A stretch of 64,000 nt of DNA from Microbacterium timonense (GTDB lineage: Bacteria > Actinomycetota > Actinomycetes > Actinomycetales > Microbacteriaceae), in NCBI RefSeq assembly GCF_900292075.1, contig NZ_OLMV01000003.1, positions 372,001 to 436,000 on the forward strand. Direction: 5' to 3'. The notes under the pieces are model-generated. The model made no database searches and was not told the origin of the DNA. It was given only the letters and a program-made list of their open reading frames with translations. The translations under genes were made by a program, and so were the position numbers. The stretch's first letter is position 1. Every line of letters begins with the position of its first letter. Shown here piece after piece: positions 28,298 through 37,065 of this stretch.

Positions 28298-31200
28298 GTG
28301 ACCGCTTCCACTCGCGCGCCGCTCCGCACGACCGCCCTGTCCACCGTCCTGGTGCTGCTGACCGCTCTCGCGACGGCGCTCCTTCCCACCGCACCGGCTG
28401 CCGCGGCTGCACCGGCCCACGGCGCCGTCGCCGGCCCGGCGGCGACGGTCGACGCATCCGAGTACGAAGACGGGCGGTATATCGTCACGCTCCGGGATGC
28501 CGCGGCCGCGACGTACCGGGGCGGTGTCTCGTCGTACCGCGGCACGCAGCCCAAGCCGGGCGACGACCTGAACGCGCGCTCGAAGGCCGTGGTGGCGTAC
28601 GCGGATCACCTCGTCGCGCAGCAGGAGGCGGTGGCCGCCGACGCCGGCGCGAGCATCGTCACCTCGTACACGCTCGCCACGAACGGGTTCACGAGCACGC
28701 TGAGCGCTCAGCAGGCCGCCGACCTCGCCGCCGATCCGCGCGTCGCTTCGGTTGTGAAGGACGAGCTCCTGCATCTGCAGGCAGCGACTCCGTCGACGGA
28801 CTTCATCGGACTCAGCGGCGACGACGGCGTCTGGGCACGTCTCGGGGGCGTGGATGCCGCGGGCGAAGGTGTGGTCGTCGGGATCATCGACTCCGGGGTC
28901 GCACCCGAGAACCCCTCGTTCGCCGGCGACGCCCTCGGCTCGGCGCCCGGACAGGCGCCGTATCGCGATGGCGACGCCGTCGTCTTCGACAAGGGCGACG
29001 GCAATCAGTTCCGCGGTGTGTGCCAGACGGGTGTGGCCTTCGCTGCCGATGACTGCACCACCAAGCTGATCGGCGCCCGCTACTTCGTGGACAGCTACGG
29101 CGCCGACTACATCGGCACGGACCGCGGCGAGGTCGTCTCGCCGCGCGACGGCAACGGGCACGGATCGCACACCGCGAGCACGGCCGCCGGCAACGCCGGC
29201 GTCCCGGCGGCAGTCGCCGGAAGGGACCTCGGCGAGATCTCGGGCGTCGCGCCCGCTGCCAAGGTCGCCGTCTACAAGGCCTGCTGGACCGGTTCGACCC
29301 CGTTCGACGACGGCTGCATGACGGGCGACCTGCTCGCGGCGATCGATGCCGCGGTGGCCGACGGCGTGGACGTCATCAACTACTCCATCGGATCGGGCGG
29401 CGCGGTCAGCACCGTGTCCCTCACCGACCAGGCGTTCCTCGGTGCTGCGGCCGCGGGCATCTTCGTCGCCGCGTCGGCCGGCAACGACGGACCGAGCGCC
29501 TCCACCGTCGACAACGCCGCACCGTGGATCACCACCGTCGCCGCCAGCACCATCCCGAGTTACGAGGCGACCGTCCGCACCGGCGACGGTCACGCCTACG
29601 CGGGCGGATCCATCGCCGAGACCGCGGGGGTGAGCGGCCCGTTCGTGTCGGCGAGCAGCGTCGCCGCCGCAGGTGCGGCCGACCCGCAGCTGTGCGGCCC
29701 CGACACGCTGGATCCGGCCAAGGCGGCGGGCGCGATCGTCCTGTGCGAGCGGGGCGTGGTGGACCGCGTCGCCAAGTCGGCCGAGGTGGCACGCGCCGGC
29801 GGCATCGCGATGGTGCTCGTCAACCCCACCGCCAACTCCATCGATCTCGACGTTCATGCGGTGCCGACGATCCACCTGGATGCCGACGCCTATGAAGCGG
29901 TGAAGGCCTATGCCGCCACCGGCGGAGCGACGGCCGTCTTCGAAGACGGCAACACCAGCGGCGCCCCCTCCCCGGTCACGCCGCAGCTCGCGGGATTCTC
30001 GTCGCGCGGGCCGGTGCTGGCCGATGGCGGCGACCTGCTCAAGCCCGACATCACGGCGCCCGGGGTCGCCATTCTCGCCGACGGCCGCAACGCCGAGGGT
30101 GAGGAGCCGACGTTCGAGCTGCTCTCGGGCACGTCGATGGCTTCCCCGCACGTGGCCGGGCTCGCGGCCCTCTACCTCGGCGCGCACCCGCAGGCTGCGC
30201 CCGCCGAGATCAAGTCGGCGCTCATGACCACGGCCTCGCACACGCTCCGCCCCGACGGCTCGAAGTTCACCGACCCGCTCGGCGAGGGCTCGGGGCACGT
30301 CGAGCCGGCGCGCTTCCTCGACCCCGGCATCCTGTTCCTCAACGGGATCGACGACTGGAACCGCTACATCCAGGCGATCGGCGCTGCCGACCTCGGCCTC
30401 GAGCCGCTCGACCCGTCGGACCTCAACCTCGCTTCGGTGGCCGTCGGCAGCCTCCCCGGGGTGCAGACCGTCACGCGCACCGTCACCGCCACGCGGGCGG
30501 GCACGTATACCGCCGAGGAGGTGAGGATGCCGGGGGTCGACGTGACCGTGAGTCCCGAGCGTCTCGAGTTCGGGGCGGCCGGTGAAGAGAAGTCGTTCAC
30601 CATCACCTTCCGTCGCGTCGACGCGCCCCTCGATGAGTTCACGACCGGCACGCTGCTGTGGACCGGATCCGACGGTGACGCCGCAGTGGTGCCGCTCGCG
30701 GTTCGTCCGAGCGTCATCGCCGTGCCCCGGTCGGTGACCGGGGAGGGCATCGACGGCTCGCTCCAGCTCGCGGTGGATGCCGGCGAGACGATGGACGTGC
30801 CTCTCACGGTGTCGGGCCTCGTCGCCGGGCGCGTCGTCCGCGGATCCGGTGTCGCGGGAGGCGCACCCGACCGCCACGTCGTCCGCGTTCCCGAGGGCAC
30901 GTCCTCGGCCCGATTCGAGCTCGTCGGCACCGATACGCGGAGCGATCTCGACCTCGCGCTGTACAAGGTCGATGATTTCGGCGGTCTGCTGTATCTCGGC
31001 GAGGCGACTTCTCCTCGAGCCGACGAGACGATCGTGCGTGTCGACCTCGAGCCCGGCGAGTACGTGCTCGACGTCTCGTTCTTCTCCGGCGACGGCGACC
31101 TCGGCTACGAGCTGACGAGCTATCTGCTCGGGGGCGATCCCGACGAGGGGCAGCCGCGCATCGACCCCTCGGTGATGTCGATGCGCATGGGGGAGACCTC

Positions 31201-32734
31201 CACGGCCGCCCTCTCGTGGACGGACCTGGCTCCCGGTTCGCGCTACTTCGGGCGGGTCGCCTACGGTGCGACCGGCGCAACCACCGACGTGTACGTGACG
31301 ACGCCGGGTGAGGTTCCCCCGGCCGCTTCGGAACCGTCGATCGACGTCGCTCCGCATTTCGTGCGCCCCGGGCGGACGTTCACTGTGTCCGCCGCCGGCC
31401 TGCCGACGCGCACCGCTTACGAGATCGCACTCGACGGCGTCCCTGTCACTGCGGGCATCAGCGGCGATGACGGCACTGCGGCGCGGCGGGTGACGCTTCC
31501 GGAGGATGCCGCTGAGGGCACCCACACCGTCACGATGACGGTGGAGGATGTCGAGCTGTCGGGCGAGCTCGTCGCCACACGGCTGCTGGTGCATGACGTC
31601 TTCGAGAACATCGAATACCTCGCGGATGGCGGGGCCGAGGTCTCGGGGGAGGTCATGTTCGGCGGCGAGGGAGTCGTCCACGTCGCGATGACCAGCGCCG
31701 GTGGTACGGAGGTGCTTCGAGAGGATCTCGATGTCTACAGCGACCCGATGTTCGAGGTGGACTCGGCGCGGACGGCGCCGGTGCGTCTGGTACCCGGTGA
31801 CTACGTGGTGCGCGCCTGGGCGGACGGGGACGACGGTCCGGTGATGGTGCGCGAGCGGGCGTTCGCCGTGGAGGAGTCGGCACCGAGCATCTTGACGCTC
31901 ACCCGGAACCCCGACGACGAGAACGCGGTCGACCTCGTGTACGACAACGCCGCCGGCGCGGTGACGCAGGCGACGATCAGGTCGAAGACCTGCGCGGGGC
32001 CGCTGGTGTTCGGATCGGTGTGGATCGACAAGCCGGTCGTGACCGCGACCTTCGATCTCACCGGCATCACGGGAATCGACGTGATCATCGACGGAGCGGT
32101 GGCGGGCTCGTACGCAAACACCGGCTCCGAGCGGTGCGCCCCGAAGACGGAGGTGTCGCACGACTTCTGGGTGGTCGCCTCGGACCCCGCCCTCGACGGG
32201 TCCAGCCGGGCGGCCGAGGGGATCATCCTCACCGTGAACAACCGGTACCCGGCCTACAGCGGCGGGTTCGACCTCTCCGCGGGGTATGGCTCCGACATCT
32301 ACGGCGATCGGTTCTACGCGGAGCAGGTTCCGCACGACCGCGTGACGGAACCCGGACCGGTGGCGACCAGGACCTTCGCGGCCGCGGAGGGTGAACCGTT
32401 CTGGGTGCGAGCCAAGTACGAGGTGCTCACGCCCGACATCCACATCTCCGCGCACCGGGTGGTCTACGCCACGGCGGTACAGCTGGCCGATCTGCAGCCG
32501 GTCGTGGACCCGGGCGACCCGGGGACGGGTGATCCCGGCTCAGGTGGTCCCGGCTCCGGCGGGCCCGGTTCCGGTGGGCCTGGTTCGGGTGGCGGCCAGC
32601 CCGCCGCGGGCGGCGCCGACCCCGGAGACCTTGCCGCGACCGGCGCGGGCGGCGTCGCGCTGCTCGCCTTGATCGCCGCTCTGGCACTGGCCACGGGTGT
32701 GATCCTCGTCCGCGTGCGTCGGCGCCGCGCCTGA
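28298..32734 (+). CDS. Cell-wall-anchored S8 (subtilisin-like) serine protease
   Basis: 1478 residues. A signal peptide (about 1-42, ending APAAAAAPAHG) is followed by an I9-type propeptide and a catalytic domain with D198 (IIDSGVAPENPS), H288 (GNGHGSHTAS) and S613 (SGTSMASPHVAG). A PA-like insert lies near 430-560, then an Fn3-like domain and long beta-rich modules. A Gly/Pro/Ser tail (GSGGPGSGG repeats) precedes LAATG at 1445-1449, a membrane span and an RRRR end. The last part is a sorting signal of the LAxTG type recognised by class E sortases. GTG start at 28298 has GAGGA 5 nt upstream. It is exported, self-processed and anchored; the substrate is unknown. Confidence 0.93.
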   Translation: MTASTRAPLRTTALSTVLVLLTALATALLPTAPAAAAAPAHGAVAGPAATVDASEYEDGRYIVTLRDAAAATYRGGVSSYRGTQPKPGDDLNARSKAVVAYADHLVAQQEAVAADAGASIVTSYTLATNGFTSTLSAQQAADLAADPRVASVVKDELLHLQAATPSTDFIGLSGDDGVWARLGGVDAAGEGVVVGIIDSGVAPENPSFAGDALGSAPGQAPYRDGDAVVFDKGDGNQFRGVCQTGVAFAADDCTTKLIGARYFVDSYGADYIGTDRGEVVSPRDGNGHGSHTASTAAGNAGVPAAVAGRDLGEISGVAPAAKVAVYKACWTGSTPFDDGCMTGDLLAAIDAAVADGVDVINYSIGSGGAVSTVSLTDQAFLGAAAAGIFVAASAGNDGPSASTVDNAAPWITTVAASTIPSYEATVRTGDGHAYAGGSIAETAGVSGPFVSASSVAAAGAADPQLCGPDTLDPAKAAGAIVLCERGVVDRVAKSAEVARAGGIAMVLVNPTANSIDLDVHAVPTIHLDADAYEAVKAYAATGGATAVFEDGNTSGAPSPVTPQLAGFSSRGPVLADGGDLLKPDITAPGVAILADGRNAEGEEPTFELLSGTSMASPHVAGLAALYLGAHPQAAPAEIKSALMTTASHTLRPDGSKFTDPLGEGSGHVEPARFLDPGILFLNGIDDWNRYIQAIGAADLGLEPLDPSDLNLASVAVGSLPGVQTVTRTVTATRAGTYTAEEVRMPGVDVTVSPERLEFGAAGEEKSFTITFRRVDAPLDEFTTGTLLWTGSDGDAAVVPLAVRPSVIAVPRSVTGEGIDGSLQLAVDAGETMDVPLTVSGLVAGRVVRGSGVAGGAPDRHVVRVPEGTSSARFELVGTDTRSDLDLALYKVDDFGGLLYLGEATSPRADETIVRVDLEPGEYVLDVSFFSGDGDLGYELTSYLLGGDPDEGQPRIDPSVMSMRMGETSTAALSWTDLAPGSRYFGRVAYGATGATTDVYVTTPGEVPPAASEPSIDVAPHFVRPGRTFTVSAAGLPTRTAYEIALDGVPVTAGISGDDGTAARRVTLPEDAAEGTHTVTMTVEDVELSGELVATRLLVHDVFENIEYLADGGAEVSGEVMFGGEGVVHVAMTSAGGTEVLREDLDVYSDPMFEVDSARTAPVRLVPGDYVVRAWADGDDGPVMVRERAFAVEESAPSILTLTRNPDDENAVDLVYDNAAGAVTQATIRSKTCAGPLVFGSVWIDKPVVTATFDLTGITGIDVIIDGAVAGSYANTGSERCAPKTEVSHDFWVVASDPALDGSSRAAEGIILTVNNRYPAYSGGFDLSAGYGSDIYGDRFYAEQVPHDRVTEPGPVATRTFAAAEGEPFWVRAKYEVLTPDIHISAHRVVYATAVQLADLQPVVDPGDPGTGDPGSGGPGSGGPGSGGPGSGGGQPAAGGADPGDLAATGAGGVALLALIAALALATGVILVRVRRRRA

Positions 32735-32753
32735 CCGCTCGGGCCCCCTCCTG

Positions 32754-32817
32754 CGGTTTGTGCGGAGGACACGCCGCTACGAGGGCGATCGAAACGGCGT
32801 GTTCTTCGCACAAACCG
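32754..32817. repeat. Family B long palindrome, copy 2
   Basis: 23-bp arms at 32754-32776 and 32795-32817 with 18-nt loop. The only two arm differences are G-U compatible on the plus strand. It begins 19 bp after the S8 stop, so it may double as that gene's terminator. Sequence matches copy 1 at 27039-27098. Confidence 0.9.
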
Positions 32818-32868
32818 GGGATGGCAAGGCGAGGCGGGTCTCGTGGCTGACCGCGAACGCGGAGCGGA

Positions 32869-33297
32869 ATGAGAAGGGTGGACCGGCGGTTGGGGCCGTT
32901 CGTGAGCAAGAACTGGAGCGAGGTGCGCCGCTACTTCGAGAACGCTGCGATCGTCCATCTGGCGACACTGATGCCTGACGGGGCTCCGCACTCCGTCCCC
33001 GTCTGGGCGAGCGTTCACGAGAACGGGATCGCGGTTTTCATGGAGACCGGTTCCCGGAAGGACAAGAACCTGCTCGCCGATCCGCGAGCCGCGCTGTCCG
33101 TCACCGACCCGGCCAACGCCCTGGACATGGCCTTCGTGCGCGGCCGGGCCGTCCGTCGCATCGAAGGAGCCGATGCCCTGCCGATCGTCGACCGGATATC
33201 CCGGGAGTACACCGGCGATGCGTACCCCCTGCGAACGGGGCTGGTTTCGTACGTCATTCAGCCCGAGGTGAGCTGGTCGCGCGACCACTCCGAGTAG
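32869..33297 (+). CDS. PPOX-fold (pyridoxamine 5'-phosphate oxidase-like) protein
   Basis: 142 residues. The split-barrel flavin/F420 fold shows as AIVHLATLMPDGAPHSVPVWASV, then KDKNLLADPRAALSVTDP and AFVRGRAVRRIEG. Actinobacterial relatives often use coenzyme F420 or FMN to reduce small molecules; others bind haem, so the cofactor is undecided. The ATG at 32869 has GGAG four bases before it; a GTG at 32905 gives a shorter protein that begins at the usual domain edge. It stands alone between the S8 module and the MFS/HxlR pair. Confidence 0.85.
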   Translation: MRRVDRRLGPFVSKNWSEVRRYFENAAIVHLATLMPDGAPHSVPVWASVHENGIAVFMETGSRKDKNLLADPRAALSVTDPANALDMAFVRGRAVRRIEGADALPIVDRISREYTGDAYPLRTGLVSYVIQPEVSWSRDHSE

Positions 33298-33363
33298 ATC
33301 GGGCCGGCGCACACGCCGGCGCCCGGGAAACCGGAATCGCCGGATCCGGAATACCCGCGACCT

Positions 33364-33409
33364 GAGTTGCTGTTCACAAGTGAGACTGCTGACTTGCAGT
33401 GAACAACTC
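33364..33409. promoter_or_regulatory. Extended inverted repeat in the MFS-HxlR promoter
   Basis: Nested arms GAGTTG (33364-33369), GTTCAC (33372-33377) and AAGT are mirrored by ACTT (33392-33395), GTGAAC (33399-33404) and CAACTC (33404-33409). It ends 11 bp before the MFS start and is a likely autoregulatory operator for the HxlR protein encoded in the same operon. Confidence 0.65.
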
Positions 33410-33420
33410 AGGGAGATGCC

Positions 33421-34677
33421 ATGACCCAGACCGCAGCCGTGCCCCTCGTCCCGGAAGCCGTGGCATCGCGCCGCGCGCGCATCACGCTGCCGCCCCGCGC
33501 ACGGTTCTGGACGGCCGCCGCGGTCGCCGGCATCTCGCTCTGGACCAGCGCCGCGCCGACGACGACGTATCCGCTCTACGCGAGCACGTGGCATCTCACC
33601 GCCACCGCGACCACGGCCATCTTCGCGATCTACCCCATCACGCTCGTGGTCTTCCTGCTCGTGTTCGGCCAGGTGTCGGACTACATCGGCCGTCGCAACG
33701 CCATGCTCATCGGCGTCGCCGGCATGTTCCTCGGCGTCCTGCTGTTCGCCCTGGCGCCATCGGTCGGCTGGGTGTTCGCGGGGCGGGCGCTCGTCGGCGC
33801 CGGAGTCGGGCTCGCGCTCGCGCCCGCGACGGCGGCGGCTGTGGAGTTCAGCCGCAAGGGCCAGGAGGGCCGCGCGTCGTCCACGACCACGGCAGCCACG
33901 GCGGTGGGGCTGTCGCTCGCGACGATCATCGGCGGGGGCCTGATCCAGTACGCGCCGCTGCCTCTGTATCTGGACTTCTGGGTGCTCCTCGGGGTCGTCG
34001 GCGTGGTGCTCGTGCTGGTCTTCCTCCTGCCCCGAACCCCCGCCAACGTCGCTCAGGGCCGGTGGCGGCCGCGCCCCATCACCATCCCCCGCGGCATCCG
34101 CCTGCTCTACGCGGCATCCGCCGCCTCGGTGACGGCCGCGTACGCCTTCGGATCGGTGTTCCTGGCGCTGGGCGCCGATATCGCGCAGGACCTCATCGGC
34201 TCGCAGGACGTCTTCGTGACGGGAGTGGTGCTCGCGATCATGTCGGTGATCATCGGCATCACGGCCATCGTGACCCGCCGCATCGCGCCCAGGGTGCTCG
34301 TGCTCACCGGTGCGGTGATCACGATGGCGGATCTGGTGCTGCTGGAGGCGGCGGCGCAGTTGCACTCGCTGCCGCTGTTCATGGTCACGACCGTGTTCTC
34401 CGGCGCCGGGTACGGCCTGCTGTTCTCGGGCGGTCTCGGGCTGATCGCCACGCACGCGCCCGCTCACCACCGCGGGGGGACCATCGCAGCGGTCTACCTC
34501 GTCGCGTATGTGATCCAGGGGGCCGTCGCCCTCGGCCTCGGTGCGGTGGCCACGGCCGCCGGGCTCGGCACCGCCCTCGCCGTGGGAGCAGGCGCCATCT
34601 CGGCGCTGGCTGTGCTGGTATTGGTGCTGGGGACGATCCTCAGTCGGTCGATGAGGAGGGAGGCCCGGACGCCATGA
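33421..34677 (+). CDS. MFS transporter
   Basis: 418 residues with 12 membrane spans. Motif A is intact (FGQVSDYIGRRNAMLIG). It resembles DHA1-type efflux pumps (PTTTYPLYASTWHLTATATTAIFAIYP). ATG at 33421 follows AGGGAG by 6 nt. The stop overlaps the start of the HxlR regulator (ATGA), so both are translated together; pump plus HxlR is a common arrangement in which the regulator senses the exported or a related electrophilic compound. Confidence 0.9.
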   Translation: MTQTAAVPLVPEAVASRRARITLPPRARFWTAAAVAGISLWTSAAPTTTYPLYASTWHLTATATTAIFAIYPITLVVFLLVFGQVSDYIGRRNAMLIGVAGMFLGVLLFALAPSVGWVFAGRALVGAGVGLALAPATAAAVEFSRKGQEGRASSTTTAATAVGLSLATIIGGGLIQYAPLPLYLDFWVLLGVVGVVLVLVFLLPRTPANVAQGRWRPRPITIPRGIRLLYAASAASVTAAYAFGSVFLALGADIAQDLIGSQDVFVTGVVLAIMSVIIGITAIVTRRIAPRVLVLTGAVITMADLVLLEAAAQLHSLPLFMVTTVFSGAGYGLLFSGGLGLIATHAPAHHRGGTIAAVYLVAYVIQGAVALGLGAVATAAGLGTALAVGAGAISALAVLVLVLGTILSRSMRREARTP

Positions 34678-35156
34678 CGAACCGGAAGACGCGCGCACAG
34701 CCGAACTGCTCGATCGCGCGCACGCTGGAGGCCGTCGGCGATCGCTGGTCCTTTCTGATCCTGCGAGAGGCCCACAACGGCATCACCCGGTTCGGCGACT
34801 TCGCCGCCCTGCTGGGCATCGCACCGAACGTGCTCACCTCGCGACTGGCGTCCCTGGTGGATGCCGGCATCCTCGAGAAGCGCAGCTATCAGGAAGAGGG
34901 CGCGCGGACGCGCTACTCGTATCACCTGACGCCGAGCGGACGCGATCTCAAGGTCGTGCTGGGCGCGCTGCAGCAATGGGGCGACGCGCACGTCCCGCGG
35001 CCGGGCGGTCCGACGGTGATTCGTCGCGACACCGCGACAGGCGAAGACCTCGCTGTGGCGTTCGTGGACGCCGACGGGCGCGCCGTCGACGACGATGAGG
35101 TCGTGTTCGAACCGGTCCCCGGCGGCCCGGCCGACCGGTACGCCGCCTGGCGGTGA
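34674..35156 (+). CDS. HxlR-family transcriptional regulator
   Basis: 160 residues. Winged HTH of the HxlR type: CSIARTLEAVGDRWSFLILREAHNGITRFGDF, then GIAPNVLTSRLASLVDAGILEKRSY and YHLTPSGRDLKVVL. The conserved cysteine near the N-terminus (C12), used for redox/electrophile sensing in HypR and YodB, is present. The start ATG at 34674 overlaps the MFS stop. Likely binds the inverted repeat at 33364-33409. Confidence 0.92.
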   Translation: MTNRKTRAQPNCSIARTLEAVGDRWSFLILREAHNGITRFGDFAALLGIAPNVLTSRLASLVDAGILEKRSYQEEGARTRYSYHLTPSGRDLKVVLGALQQWGDAHVPRPGGPTVIRRDTATGEDLAVAFVDADGRAVDDDEVVFEPVPGGPADRYAAWR

Positions 35157-35209
35157 CAGTCGAATCGGCGAGAATGCGTACGCGCTGACTCGGCTCCGGA
35201 GGCGACCGC

Positions 35210-35710
35210 TCAGCCGCCGCCGAGGCCGTCGAGCGCCGGAACCAGCGTGAACACGATCTCTTCGATCTCGCGACCCACTCCCGGGGCGTAATCGACGTTG
35301 CGTGACACCTCGGTGAAGCCCACCTTCTCGAGCACGGCGATGGACGCCGCATTGTGTGCGGCCGCGCGCGCGAACAGCGGGCGCGTCGGCTCGCGCGAGA
35401 TGAGCAGGCGCAGCGCCGCCGTGGCCACTCCCCGGCCCCACGCGTGGCGCGCGATCCAGTAGGTGACCTCGCGATCGCCGTCGACGGTGAAGGTGGCCGC
35501 GGTGCCGGCGAACCCGCCGTTCTCGGTGACGACGAACGACAGGACGTCGTCCGCGGCGCGCTGGCGCGCGATCCACGCGTCGAACGCCGCGCGGTCGTCG
35601 GGATCTTCGGCGGTGAAGGCCGCCATCGCGACCGCCTCGCGGTCACGCATCATCTCGAAGATGGCATCGAGGTCGTCGTCGTCCAGGGCGCGCAACTCGA
35701 TGTGGTTCAC
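35210..35710 (-). CDS. GNAT-family N-acetyltransferase
   Basis: 166 residues. GNAT acetyl-CoA-binding region ARHAWGRGVATAALRLLI with the RGxA-type loop, and an N-terminal IELRALDDDDLDAIFEMM typical of RimJ-like acetyltransferases. The segment AAHNAASIAVLEKVGF is the family's C-terminal Asn/Phe motif. Substrate unknown. The start is GTG at 35710; TAGCGT at 35718-35723 lies 7 nt upstream, so a leaderless message is likely. Longer starts up to 35740 (ATG) are possible but would precede the inferred transcription start. Confidence 0.85.
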   Translation of the reverse strand: MNHIELRALDDDDLDAIFEMMRDREAVAMAAFTAEDPDDRAAFDAWIARQRAADDVLSFVVTENGGFAGTAATFTVDGDREVTYWIARHAWGRGVATAALRLLISREPTRPLFARAAAHNAASIAVLEKVGFTEVSRNVDYAPGVGREIEEIVFTLVPALDGLGGG

Positions 35711-35762
35711 GCGCACCACGCTAGCCCCGGCATCCGACATCCAGAAGCCGTGCGCCGGTCGA

Positions 35763-36401
35763 TCACGCGAAGCCGTGGATGCCGCGCAGCACCTCTTCGG
35801 CCCGCTGCCCGTCGCGGCGGGCGAAGGCCTCGCGGAACTGCTCGTAGGCGGCAGTGCGTCCCAACGGGCACTCGATGAAGGGCTGCCAGCCGGAGAGGTT
35901 GCGCCGGATGGCGATGGCGTACTCCCGCACGAACTGCACGAGCGCGACATTGCCCGAGGCCTTGGTCACCACGCGGAAGAACGCGTGGCTCGTCTGGGCC
36001 AGTCCGTCGCAGTCGTCGGCGCGGGATGCGGCGATCACCTCGTCGAGCCGCTCCAGCGCCTCTGTCAGCGTGTCGTCGTCGCAGCGGGCCGTCGCCATGC
36101 GCACCGCGATGCCCATGTTGTAGGCGACCAGCTCGAACGTGTCGGCCTCCGCCTTGTCGTTGGGCAGAGAGACGCGCGTGTAGCGGTGGGGCGAAACCTC
36201 GACCAGTCCCGCACGCTCCAGTCGCTGCAGCGCCTCTCGCACCGGCGTGCGCGAGACGCCCAGCCATTCCGCGAGCTCGTGGTCGCGCAGCCGCGCGCCG
36301 GGCGCCAGCCGGCCGTCGAGGATGGCTTCGCCCAGGCGCTCGTACACCTCGTCTCCGAGGACGGCGCCCCGCGGCTCGAGCGGAACGAAGGGGGCAGTCA
36401 T
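35763..36401 (-). CDS. GntR-family (FadR/FCD) regulator
   Basis: 212 residues. N-terminal GntR winged helix (DEVYERLGEAILDGRLAPGARLRDHELAEWLGVSRTPVREALQRLERAGLV), then an FCD effector domain with conserved metal/ligand residues (AQTSHAFFRVV, FVREYAIAIRRN). The family usually senses organic acids. A TACACT -10-like box at 36412-36417 places transcription start just before the ATG at 36401, so an upstream in-frame GTG is rejected. A TGGTGCCACC sequence between box and start is close to the TGGTNNNACCA sites bound by FadR-type regulators, suggesting autoregulation. Confidence 0.9.
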   Translation of the reverse strand: MTAPFVPLEPRGAVLGDEVYERLGEAILDGRLAPGARLRDHELAEWLGVSRTPVREALQRLERAGLVEVSPHRYTRVSLPNDKAEADTFELVAYNMGIAVRMATARCDDDTLTEALERLDEVIAASRADDCDGLAQTSHAFFRVVTKASGNVALVQFVREYAIAIRRNLSGWQPFIECPLGRTAAYEQFREAFARRDGQRAEEVLRGIHGFA

Positions 36402-36410
36402 GGGTGGCAC

Positions 36411-36771
36411 CAGTGTACGCCGGACGATTCAGCTGCATAGGCCTGGAAGCCGGTCCGCGGGGACGGGCTCCGGCAGCCCTTTTCCACGCGCTGATCACGG
36501 CGGATTCGGCCGGATCCGACACTCGCCCTGACGCTGATATATCGGTACCATTGGCCTGTCCACGCTACGGCGTGGCCTATCCGGGGGGATCCGTCGACGC
36601 CCGGGCTTCGAGCATCGCTCAGCCCGGGCGGACGATGGGACCGCGCGCTCGCAACCCCGAAGTGCAACGTTTGTGTCACCATCCGATATGGGTATCGCCG
36701 TGCGCGCGCGTCTTCACTACGTTTGAGGCAATCGCCGCAATCGCGACGAGATCACCGAAGAACGGCAAGTA
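36411..36771. other. Intergenic region gntR-cspA, no gene seen
   Basis: 361 bp between divergent gntR and cspA. It holds the gntR -10 region, a GATATATC/GGTACC double palindrome at 36536-36549, and what should be the long 5' leader typical of cold-shock mRNAs just before 36772. No convincing open frame or RNA gene was recognised. Confidence 0.5.
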
Positions 36772-36978
36772 ATGAGCACGCAGGGCACCGTAAAGTGGTT
36801 CAACTCGGAGAAGGGCTTCGGCTTCATCGCTCCCGATGAAGGCGGCGCCGACGTCTTCGCCCACTACAGCGCCATCCAGTCCAACGGCTACCGCTCCCTC
36901 GAGGAGAACCAGCGCGTCGAGTTCGAGATCGCGCAGGGACCCAAGGGACTTCAGGCAGAGAACATCCGCCCGCTCTGA
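36772..36978 (+). CDS. Cold-shock protein (CspA family)
   Basis: 68 residues, a single cold-shock domain. RNP1 is KGFGFIAP and RNP2 is DVFAHYSAI; start [13 protein letters not shown] is diagnostic. It binds single-stranded RNA and DNA and melts RNA structure at low temperature. ATG at 36772. It is followed by a strong hairpin shared with the convergent DUF2156 gene. Confidence 0.96.
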   Translation: MSTQGTVKWFNSEKGFGFIAPDEGGADVFAHYSAIQSNGYRSLEENQRVEFEIAQGPKGLQAENIRPL

Positions 36979-37006
36979 CGCGGGCAGGTCGCTTCACGCG
37001 GCCACG

Positions 37007-37050
37007 AGCCGCGGCATCCCGATCATCAGAACGTGGATGCCGCGGCTTCG
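37007..37050. terminator. Bidirectional terminator hairpin, cspA / DUF2156
   Basis: Perfect 13-bp stem AGCCGCGGCATCC (37007-37019) / GGATGCCGCGGCT (37035-37047) with a 15-nt loop, lying between two convergent genes. Its arms contain the GGCATCC/GGATGCC inverted pair, as in the terminator at 7776. Confidence 0.72.
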
Positions 37051-37065
37051 GCATGCCCGCGGCGC

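Noticed and set aside
28208..32455. 1415-residue open frame antisense to the S8 protease
   Set aside because: Same high-GC artefact; the plus-strand frame has signal peptide, catalytic triad and sorting signal.
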